From: Campylobacterales bacterium
GTDB taxonomy: Bacteria > Campylobacterota > Campylobacteria > Campylobacterales > Hydrogenimonadaceae
DNA: 12,871 nucleotides
Direction of reading: 5' to 3'
Assembly: GCA_027067015.1 (NCBI GenBank)
Contig: JAMOMS010000125.1
Span: forward strand, 1 to 12,871
The notes under the pieces were generated by a model. That model was given only the letters and a program-made list of their open reading frames with translations, had not been told where the DNA came from and searched no databases. The position numbers were made by a program, and so were the translations under genes. The first letter of the stretch is position 1; each line of letters starts with the position of its first letter. Below are positions 1 through 5,582 of the stretch, piece by piece.

Positions 1-280
1 CTACGCGGTAAGGGAGCTGGGGCTTAAGAAGGTTACGGTAGAGGCCAGGCGCGTCGAAGCGCTCACCCCCCGCCCTTTTGCGCTTATCACCTCCCGGGCC
101 GTCACCCGCACCCGGGAGCTGATCGCCTGGTGCCGTCCCTTCATAGGGGCTGAGACATCCCTGCTTTTTTACAAGGGGGAGCGGGTCGAAGAGGAGCGCG
201 CCAATCTTTCGTGCGAGCACGAGATCATCACCCGCGGCCCGCGCCGCTATCTTTTCATCAAGGATGCCGAATCATGCTGA
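1..280 (+). CDS. rsmG: 16S rRNA (guanine-527-N7) methyltransferase RsmG, C-terminal part
   Basis: The frame is open from base 2 to the TGA at 278-280, giving the last 92 residues; the start lies outside the window. The translation begins YAVRELGLKKVTVEARRVE and continues with a segment containing ALITSRAV, which matches the C-terminal half of the RsmG/GidB Rossmann-fold SAM-dependent methyltransferase. RsmG methylates N7 of G527 of 16S rRNA in the decoding region. The SAM-binding GxGxG motif would lie upstream of this window. The stop overlaps the next gene's start by 7 bases, so the two are probably co-translated. The family assignment comes from recalled motifs, not from an alignment. Confidence 0.85.
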   Translation, partial: YAVRELGLKKVTVEARRVEALTPRPFALITSRAVTRTRELIAWCRPFIGAETSLLFYKGERVEEERANLSCEHEIITRGPRRYLFIKDAESC

Positions 281-513
281 AAATTCTTCTTACCGCCGCT
301 ATTATCTGGGCCGTCTGGTTTTTTCTTATCAAAAAGCCCCAGGTCACCGAGCACCGTCAAAAAAAGGCCGATGAGGCAAAAAGGAAAGAGACAAAACCCG
401 ATGAGGAGATCATGGTGGCGTGCGAGAAGTGCGGCACCTATGTCAGCAGTCACGAAGCCATCATCGTCTCGGGCCGCTACTACTGCTCCAAAGCTTGCGC
501 GGGGGTGAAGTGA
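274..513 (+). CDS. PP0621-family small membrane-anchored CxxC protein
   Basis: This is a 79-residue protein. The start at ATG 274 was chosen over the longer frame opening at 211 because it begins a clear hydrophobic segment (LLTAAIIWAVWFFLI, about residues 5-19) and overlaps the rsmG stop in the usual coupled manner. A lysine/glutamate-rich linker follows, then a C-terminal pair of cysteine motifs, CEKCG at about residue 49 and CSKAC near the end, around a histidine and the YYCS signature. This layout fits the PP0621 family of small bacterial proteins, which probably bind zinc through the four cysteines and have no established function. The stop TGA shares one base with the next ATG, so the genes are likely coupled. 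Confidence 0.75.
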   Translation: MLKILLTAAIIWAVWFFLIKKPQVTEHRQKKADEAKRKETKPDEEIMVACEKCGTYVSSHEAIIVSGRYYCSKACAGVK

Positions 514-908
514 TGATCATTCTGGGCCATCCCGAGATTCCCTTTTCGCCGCTTTTTTATGTCGAATCAATCGACGAGATCGCCCACACGCCACCCAATG
601 CCACCCTCTGGCTCGGCTCCTACCGCCAGGCCGTCACGCTGGCACGTCACTGCCAGGAACACGACCTGCCCTACGGCGTCATGGCCGAAAACCCTACCGA
701 CGCGCTCAAAGCCAACGCCCTGCGCGCCCGCTACATCCTGGCCGAGATGCCTCTGGCCCAAACAATCCAAAAGATGGCCGAAACCTACCTCTTTGACGCC
801 AAAATCCTGGTACCGATTCACGAGGAAGAGGAGATGACGGCCGTCGCCGAAGCGGGGATTGACGGCGTGATCTTTCAAACGGCGATTACTTTGCCCGAAT
901 CGTCTTGA
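513..908 (+). CDS. Hypothetical protein, 131 residues
   Basis: The start ATG at 513-515 overlaps the previous stop (TGATG) and has GGGGGTGAAG just upstream, so it is preferred over the longer frame opening at 420, whose extra 31 residues lie inside the upstream gene. The product is a soluble 131-residue protein with no signal peptide or membrane segment. It shows an alternating beta/alpha pattern (IILGHPE, ATLWLGSY, ARYILAEM, AKILVPI, GIDGVIFQ) resembling part of a TIM-barrel or Rossmann-like fold. I do not recognise the family. It closes the rsmG cluster, and its stop codon overlaps the -35 box of the htpX promoter. Confidence 0.7.
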   Translation: MIILGHPEIPFSPLFYVESIDEIAHTPPNATLWLGSYRQAVTLARHCQEHDLPYGVMAENPTDALKANALRARYILAEMPLAQTIQKMAETYLFDAKILVPIHEEEEMTAVAEAGIDGVIFQTAITLPESS

Positions 909-933
909 CTTTAGTTGGATTTTATAATAATAT
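905..933 (+). promoter_or_regulatory. Sigma-70 type promoter of htpX
   Basis: TTGACT (905-910) and TAATAT (928-933) are separated by 17 bases, a near-consensus housekeeping promoter. The -35 box overlaps the stop codon of the upstream gene. The predicted start of transcription near 940 gives a leader of about 30 bases with AAGGAG at 956-961, nine bases before the htpX ATG. htpX can therefore be expressed independently of the rsmG cluster. Confidence 0.7.
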
Positions 934-970
934 TGAGTGAAAAAGACTAAAGTTTAAGGAGACAAGCGAA

Positions 971-1831
971 ATGGAAGCGGTCAAAACCGTTATACTCTTA
1001 ACCCTCATGACCCTGCTGATGGTCTGGGTGGGCGGGATTTTCGGCGGCAAGAGCGGGATGCTGATCGCCCTGCTCATCGCCGGCGCCATGAACTTTTACG
1101 CCTGGTACTTTTCTGACAAGGCGGTCCTGGCCCAATACAACGCCGTGGAGGTTGACGAGCGCAGTGCCCCCGGCCTGCTGGCTATCGTGCGGCGCCTGAG
1201 CGACAAGGCGGGCCTCCCCATGCCCAAAGTCTACATCATCCCCGAGCAGGTACCCAACGCTTTTGCCACGGGGCGCAATCCCGAACACGCCGCCGTGGCG
1301 GTCACCGAAGGGTTGCTGGATCTGCTCAACGAAGAGGAGATCGAAGCGGTGCTGGCCCATGAGCTTAGCCATGTGCGCCACTACGATATACTGATTGGCA
1401 CCATCGCCGCCACCATCGCCGGGGCGATCGCCTGGATCGCCAACATCATGCAGTTTGGCGCCTTTTTCGGCGGCGGACGGGACGAGGAGAGCCCCAATCC
1501 CATCGTCATGCTGATCCTCTCTCTCATTCTGCCGCTGGCGGCGGGGATCATTCAGATGGCGGTCAGCCGAAGCCGGGAGTTTCTGGCCGACGAGGGGGCC
1601 GCGCGCCTCACCGGCCACCCCGAGTGGCTCCAAAGCGCCTTGATGAAGCTGGAGAACTACAACGCCCGGGGTCTTTTGCCCGAAGCCACACCCGAAACGG
1701 CCCATATGTTTATCGTCAATCCCTTTACGGGCAAAGATATCAGCTTCGCCAACCTTTTCCGCACCCACCCCACCACCGAACAGCGCATCGAGCGGCTTGA
1801 GGAGATCAAACGGGAGATGATGGGCGCGTAG
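971..1831 (+). CDS. htpX: Membrane-bound zinc metalloprotease HtpX (peptidase M48)
   Basis: This 286-residue protein has the length typical of HtpX, which cleaves misfolded membrane proteins alongside FtsH. Two N-terminal membrane segments (about residues 5-24 and 28-48) precede the cytoplasmic catalytic core. The zinc motif HEXXH is at residues 130-134 ([12 protein letters not shown]), and the third ligand Glu is at about 203 in [10 protein letters not shown], with the Asp characteristic of M48 four residues later. Two further hydrophobic segments flank the catalytic site (about 140-165 and 178-199). The C-terminal [14 protein letters not shown] motif is also typical of M48 proteases. The ATG at 971 has an AAGGAG ribosome site and its own promoter. 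All key residues are present, so it should be active. Confidence 0.95.
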   Translation: MEAVKTVILLTLMTLLMVWVGGIFGGKSGMLIALLIAGAMNFYAWYFSDKAVLAQYNAVEVDERSAPGLLAIVRRLSDKAGLPMPKVYIIPEQVPNAFATGRNPEHAAVAVTEGLLDLLNEEEIEAVLAHELSHVRHYDILIGTIAATIAGAIAWIANIMQFGAFFGGGRDEESPNPIVMLILSLILPLAAGIIQMAVSRSREFLADEGAARLTGHPEWLQSALMKLENYNARGLLPEATPETAHMFIVNPFTGKDISFANLFRTHPTTEQRIERLEEIKREMMGA

Positions 1832-1835
1832 AGTA

Positions 1836-1844
1836 TGGTATAAT
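1836..1844 (+). promoter_or_regulatory. Extended -10 promoter after htpX
   Basis: TGGTATAAT (TGn-TATAAT, 1836-1844) starts five bases after the htpX stop. No good -35 is visible, which is acceptable for an extended -10 element. The predicted transcription start is near 1851, directly ahead of the structured stretch that ends in the terminator at 1898-1930. Confidence 0.55.
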
Positions 1845-1850
1845 TTTGTC

Positions 1851-1930
1851 GTGAACATGTTGCTCCCACTGTCCGGCGGCATCGGACGGAAGGGAGAGGC
1901 GGCGGCTGTCAGGTCGTCGCCTTTTTTTTT
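1851..1930 (+). ncRNA. Candidate ~80-nt structured RNA (small RNA or attenuator leader)
   Basis: Between the extended -10 promoter and the T run lies a compact two-hairpin RNA. Hairpin 1 has an outer stem CTCCC (1863-1867) with GGGAG (1892-1896) and an inner stem GTCCG (1871-1875) with CGGAC (1883-1887). Hairpin 2 is the terminator stem at 1898-1921. The whole unit would be an RNA of about 80 bases with its own promoter and terminator. It could be a stand-alone sRNA or an attenuator governing the micro-ORF and trpD2/MFS genes downstream. It does not match SRP RNA or a riboswitch I know. A frame from the GTG at 1851 runs through it to 2054, but the residues do not look protein-like. Confidence 0.45.
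1898..1930 (+). terminator. Intrinsic terminator
   Basis: GGCGGCGGCT (1898-1907) pairs with GGTCGTCGCC (1912-1921), giving ten pairs (seven Watson-Crick, three G-U) closed by a GTCA tetraloop and followed at once by nine T residues (1922-1930). It would terminate both htpX read-through and any transcript begun at the promoter at 1836-1844. No equally good promoter lies between it and the trpD2-like gene, so conditional read-through is plausible. Confidence 0.85.
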
Positions 1931-1988
1931 GCCGAATTTCGGCGGTTATAAGGAGAGGGAGAGGGGAACTCCCTTCCAAAGGAGCAAC

Positions 1989-2054
1989 ATGTTCAACTAT
2001 GCCATTCTCATCCTTTTCATCATCGCCTGCTGCTTTGCCGTCAGGCTCTATTGA
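1989..2054 (+). CDS. Micro-ORF, 21-residue hydrophobic peptide
   Basis: ATG 1989 follows AAAGGAG (1978-1984) with four bases of spacing, a good Shine-Dalgarno though placed a little close. The peptide starts MFNYAILILFII and continues with a Cys-Cys pair, ending in Arg-Leu-Tyr before TGA; it would form one transmembrane helix. It lies between an intrinsic terminator and a strong hairpin, so it may be a small membrane protein or a leader peptide. The frame is open further upstream to 1851, but those residues are low-complexity and precede the ribosome site. A weak -10-like TTATAA at 1946-1951 could drive it after the terminator. I do not recognise a family. Confidence 0.45.
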   Translation: MFNYAILILFIIACCFAVRLY

Positions 2055-2063
2055 TGAAAGGAG

Positions 2064-2090
2064 CCGCCCGGTCATGCCGCGACCGGGCGG
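2064..2090 (+). repeat. Perfect 10-bp inverted repeat (stable hairpin)
   Basis: CCGCCCGGTC (2064-2073) and GACCGGGCGG (2081-2090) are exact reverse complements around a seven-base loop. No T run follows, so it is not a canonical terminator. It sits between the micro-ORF stop and the trpD2-like start at 2122, where it could stabilise mRNA, block ribosome travel or bind a protein. Confidence 0.7.
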
Positions 2091-2121
2091 GATGGGGAGG
2101 GCCCATCACGATGGAAACAGC

Positions 2122-3024
2122 ATGTCTGAAACGTTTATTCAATACATCAAATGCGTCGGTACCGGCGCCAAGCACAACCGCGATTTAAGCTACGAAGAGA
2201 TGCAAGACGCGATGGGGCAGATGCTGACACAACAGGCGACCCCGGAGCAGATCGCCGCCTTTTTGCTCGGCTGGCGCCTCAAACCAGAAAGCGTCGAAGA
2301 GTTTCGCGCCGCTTTGGCGGTCATCGACACCCACTCAAGGCACGAGAGGGTCGAAAACGGCCTGGAGCTGGGGTATCCTTTTGACGGCAAAGTTGACAAC
2401 CCCTACCTCTTCCCCCATGCCGCCGCCCTTTTGGCCGAGCACGATTTGCGGGTGGTCGTCAGCGGGGGCGCGCTCCAACCGGCCAAGAGGGGCGTGACGG
2501 TGCGGGACGTATGCCGACACCTCTCTTTGCCCGCAAACCTGCACTACTTCGACCGCGCCGACTACTGCCCGCCGCTCTCATCCCTCACCCCCATCCGCCA
2601 AAAGCTCGGCATCCGCACGGGGCTTAACACCCTGGAGCGCCTCCCCGGCGCCGGGCGGTGCGATACGGCGCTGATCGGCGTCTTTCACAAGCCCTATGTC
2701 CAAAAGTATGTCGAAATCTTCGGCCCCCGCTACCGGCGGCTGGTGATCGTCAAAGGCAACGAAGGGACCCCGGAGATCTTCGGGCGGTGCCGCCTTTGGG
2801 TGCATGAAGAGGGCCGGCTTGAGGAGCACCTTATCGACCCCGCCCGCTACGGCGTTGACTACGCCAAATCCTTCACCCCCATCGGCGCCGGCAACCTGCT
2901 CAAAGCCACCCGAAACCCGACCGAAAGCCTTGCCTCCCTGGCCCGCCTCAACGCGGCGCTGTGGCTCTGGGCCAAAGGGGTGGCCCAAAACCTGGACGAG
3001 GGATGGGAGCGACTCGATGGATAG
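2122..3024 (+). CDS. TrpD2/YbiB-like protein (glycosyltransferase family 3 fold)
   Basis: This is a 300-residue protein related to anthranilate phosphoribosyltransferase. The N-terminal helical domain (about residues 1-75) contains LSYEEMQDAMGQMLTQQATP and EQIAAFLLGWRLK, typical of family GT3 N domains. Where true TrpD has the glycine-rich PRPP loop (GTGGDG type), this protein has YPFDGKVDNPYLFP (about 85-98) followed by VVVSGG, as in the TrpD2/YbiB group. Those proteins bind nucleic acid and are not known to make tryptophan. ATG 2122 was chosen for GGAAA just upstream; in-frame ATGs upstream (for example 2092) lack a ribosome site. The stop overlaps the MFS gene by eight bases, indicating a coupled pair. 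The exact role is unknown. Confidence 0.75.
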   Translation: MSETFIQYIKCVGTGAKHNRDLSYEEMQDAMGQMLTQQATPEQIAAFLLGWRLKPESVEEFRAALAVIDTHSRHERVENGLELGYPFDGKVDNPYLFPHAAALLAEHDLRVVVSGGALQPAKRGVTVRDVCRHLSLPANLHYFDRADYCPPLSSLTPIRQKLGIRTGLNTLERLPGAGRCDTALIGVFHKPYVQKYVEIFGPRYRRLVIVKGNEGTPEIFGRCRLWVHEEGRLEEHLIDPARYGVDYAKSFTPIGAGNLLKATRNPTESLASLARLNAALWLWAKGVAQNLDEGWERLDG

Positions 3025-4234
3025 ACGCGCCGATCACATCAAAAACATCCTCCACGGCTTTTTCCTCTCTTTGGGGACCACGGTGGCCGAACCCTCCACC
3101 ATTTTGCCGCTGATGGTCCAACACTTTGGCGGCTCCCCCATGCTCATCGGTTTTTTCAGCGCTCTGCAAAGAGGAGGGGCGGTTTTGATGCAACTTTATG
3201 CCGCCTATCGGGCCCAGCACTACCCGCGGATGCTTCCCTATCTTCAGCGGGTCTTTGCCGTGCGCTTTCTTTCGTGGTTCGGTATCGGCGTGGCCATTCT
3301 CCTGCTGGGCGAGCGCCACCCTACGGCCACGCTCTGGGCCATCGGTATCGGGCTCTTTCTCTTTAGTTTTAGCGCCGGATTCGGGGCCATCTATTTTAGA
3401 GAGATCGTCGCCAAAATCTTCACCCACCGCTTCCGGGGCAAAACGATGGCCTGGCGGCAGTTTTTCGCGGGACTCGGCGCCCTGCTTAGCGGCGCGGTAG
3501 CCGCCTGGGTGCTGGAGCGCTTTGCGCCCCCCGAGAGCTACGCCTATCTCTTTATGCTCAGCGCCCTGCTCATGGGGCTGGGGCTGGCGGCATTCGCCAC
3601 GGTCGAGGAGCCCGAAAAGACCCGATTCGAGAAAAAGATCGAAAAGTTTTCCGACTTTCTGCGCCACGCCCTGACGCTCCTGCGCTCCGACAGGCAACTT
3701 CAGATCCAGATCGCCGCCTTTTTCCTGGCCTACGGTTATCTGATGGCCATGCCCTTTGTCATTCTGGAGGCCAAAGAGAGCATCCATCTTGGCGGCAAAG
3801 AGGTGGGCCTGCTCATTACCGTGCAGATGGTGGGCGCCATGCTCTCCAACGCCCTGTGGGGCTATCTGGGAAGCAGGGGACGCTACCGGTTAATCGCGCT
3901 ACTTAGCATCATTTTCAAACTGCTGGCCGTCATCCTGGCCTTCCCGGCCAACAGCCTCCCCGCTTATGCCCTTATTTTCTTTCTCTTCGGCGCCGCGGGC
4001 GACGGCAGTCGCATCACCAGCTCCAACCTCATCCTCATCCTCGCCCCCGAGGCCAAACGCCCCCTTTACGTGGCGGTACAGATGAACATTGTCTCGCTGG
4101 GGATGTTCTTTCCGGTTTTGGGCGGCGCTTTGCTCCACCTGGCGGGCTACCCCTTTCTTTACGGTCTGACGGCTCTTATTTTGCTGACAGCCTTCGCGCT
4201 GGCGCTTCGGCTCAAAGATCGCCCTACCGTTTGA
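3017..4234 (+). CDS. MFS transporter
   Basis: This is a 405-residue integral membrane protein with about 12 hydrophobic segments in two halves, separated near residues 200-220 by a charged loop (EEPEKTRFEKKIEKFSDFLRH). It has the length and layout of a major facilitator permease. ATG 3017 is preceded by GGGAG (3005-3009) with seven bases of spacing and overlaps the trpD2-like stop by eight bases; the longer frame opening at 2804 lies inside that gene. The N-terminus (HGFFLSLGTTVAEPSTILPLMVQHFGGSP) and an Arg-rich loop after helix 2 are MFS-like. The substrate cannot be read from the sequence. Confidence 0.85.
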   Translation: MDRRADHIKNILHGFFLSLGTTVAEPSTILPLMVQHFGGSPMLIGFFSALQRGGAVLMQLYAAYRAQHYPRMLPYLQRVFAVRFLSWFGIGVAILLLGERHPTATLWAIGIGLFLFSFSAGFGAIYFREIVAKIFTHRFRGKTMAWRQFFAGLGALLSGAVAAWVLERFAPPESYAYLFMLSALLMGLGLAAFATVEEPEKTRFEKKIEKFSDFLRHALTLLRSDRQLQIQIAAFFLAYGYLMAMPFVILEAKESIHLGGKEVGLLITVQMVGAMLSNALWGYLGSRGRYRLIALLSIIFKLLAVILAFPANSLPAYALIFFLFGAAGDGSRITSSNLILILAPEAKRPLYVAVQMNIVSLGMFFPVLGGALLHLAGYPFLYGLTALILLTAFALALRLKDRPTV

Positions 4235-4259
4235 AAAAGAGAAAGATTTTCGTTACACT
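4231..4259 (+). promoter_or_regulatory. Predicted promoter of the mltF-like gene
   Basis: TTGAAA (4231-4236) and TACACT (4254-4259) are 17 bases apart. The expected transcription start is at about 4266, which is the A of the mltF ATG. No Shine-Dalgarno is visible between the -10 and the ATG, so the mRNA may be leaderless. The first T of the -35 overlaps the last codons of the MFS gene. Confidence 0.45.
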
Positions 4260-4265
4260 TTTAAG

Positions 4266-5582
4266 ATGTATCGCATCCTTTTTTTCCTGACAACAGCCCT
4301 GGCCGCCTTTGGGGCCAAGCCCCTTGTCGTCATCACCCGCAACGCCCCCACCACTTACTACATCAACGCCGTCAACCGTCCCACCGGTTTCGAGTACGAC
4401 TTAGCAAGCGCCTTTGGGGCCTACCTCAAACGCCCCGTCCGCTTCGTGGTGGAAGATTCGGTCTCCGATGTTCTCAAAGCCCTCAAAAAAGGCAAAGGCG
4501 ACATGGCCGCCGCGGGGCTTACCCGCACCGCCGTGCGAGACCAAACGCTCATTCCCGGCCCCGGTTACCTCAACGTCCGTCAACAACTGGTCTGCCGCAG
4601 TGGGCTCAAGCCAAAAAAAATCACCGATCTGCTTGACAAAAAAATAGAACTCATCGCCGACAGCAGTTACGTGGAGACTTTCCATAAACTCAAACGCCGC
4701 TATCCCAAACTGCGCTGGATCGAGCACAAGGGGTATACCACCGAACATATTTTTGAACGCTTACATCAAAAAAAGATCGACTGTACCCTGGCCGACTCCA
4801 ACATCGTGGACATCAACCGCCGCTACTACCCCCACCTGGAGGTGCCTTTGCGCCTAAGCGACCCCGAAACGCTGGTTTGGTACTTTCCCAATACGCCCCA
4901 AGGCAAAGCGCTGGCCCGACAAGCCAAAAAGTGGTTTGAAAGTTTCAAAAAGAGCCACGCGTTCAGGCAGATTAAAGAGCGCTATTTCGGCCATATTGTC
5001 AAGTACGACTATGTTGATACCGCCCGCTACCACAAGCGCATCAAAACCCGTCTGCCCAAATACCTGGCCGCCTTTAAAAAGGCGGGCAAAAAACACGGCA
5101 TCGACTGGCGGATTTTGGCGGCGCAAGCTTATCAGGAGTCGCACTGGAACCCCAAAGCCAAAAGCCCCACCGGCGTGCGGGGGATGATGATGCTCACGCT
5201 TGCCACCGCCAAAGAGCTGGGGGTCAAAAACCGCCTTAATTACCGCCAAAGCATCGACGGCGGCGCCAAATACCTCAAAAACCTTCTCAAACGCATACCC
5301 AAAGAGGTCACCAACCCCTACGAGCGCTACTACTACGCCCTGGCCGCCTATAACGTGGGCATGGGCCATCTTTACGACGCCGTGCGCCTGGGCAAACAGC
5401 TTGGCATTAACCCCTACCGCTGGCACAACATGAAAACCCTGCTCCCCAAACTGGCCGAGCGAAAATACTACAAGCAGTTGCGCTACGGCTACGCCAGGGG
5501 AAGCGAGCCGGTGCGCTACGTCACACGCATTGTCAACTATTTCGAGATTTTGCGAAAGTACTACCCTAACCCGTCAATTTGA
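4266..5582 (+). CDS. mltF: MltF-like membrane-bound lytic murein transglycosylase
   Basis: This is a 438-residue exported enzyme that cuts the glycan strands of peptidoglycan with formation of 1,6-anhydro-muramyl ends. A signal peptide (MYRILFFLTTALAAFGA, about 1-17) is followed by a solute-binding-type regulatory domain (about 18-242, from KPLVVITRNAPTTYYI to FRQIKERYFG). After a linker comes the SLT catalytic domain (about 265-430). The catalytic Glu is at 291 in AYQESHWNP, with GVRGMMMLT and AYNVG (361-365) completing the SLT signature. The two-domain order is that of MltF. No lipobox cysteine is visible near the signal cleavage site. The gene's last 17 bases overlap the convergent rdrB. 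Confidence 0.88.
   Translation: MYRILFFLTTALAAFGAKPLVVITRNAPTTYYINAVNRPTGFEYDLASAFGAYLKRPVRFVVEDSVSDVLKALKKGKGDMAAAGLTRTAVRDQTLIPGPGYLNVRQQLVCRSGLKPKKITDLLDKKIELIADSSYVETFHKLKRRYPKLRWIEHKGYTTEHIFERLHQKKIDCTLADSNIVDINRRYYPHLEVPLRLSDPETLVWYFPNTPQGKALARQAKKWFESFKKSHAFRQIKERYFGHIVKYDYVDTARYHKRIKTRLPKYLAAFKKAGKKHGIDWRILAAQAYQESHWNPKAKSPTGVRGMMMLTLATAKELGVKNRLNYRQSIDGGAKYLKNLLKRIPKEVTNPYERYYYALAAYNVGMGHLYDAVRLGKQLGINPYRWHNMKTLLPKLAERKYYKQLRYGYARGSEPVRYVTRIVNYFEILRKYYPNPSI

Noticed and set aside
998..1882. 294-codon open frame on the minus strand across htpX
   Set aside because: It lies antisense to a complete htpX with all catalytic motifs. Its Gly/His/Asp-rich translation is typical of a shadow frame in GC-rich DNA.
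1860..1921. Possible SRP RNA because of GTCCGG and GGACGGAAGG strings
   Set aside because: The SRP core order (GGTCAGG ... GGAAGGAAGCAG around one long stem) is not reproduced; two separate hairpins are present instead.
2948..3787. 279-codon open frame on the minus strand across the MFS gene
   Set aside because: Antisense shadow of a clear 12-segment permease; low-complexity translation without domains or a ribosome site.
4854..5426. 190-codon minus-strand frame within the mltF-like gene
   Set aside because: Antisense to the SLT catalytic domain; no recognisable motif.
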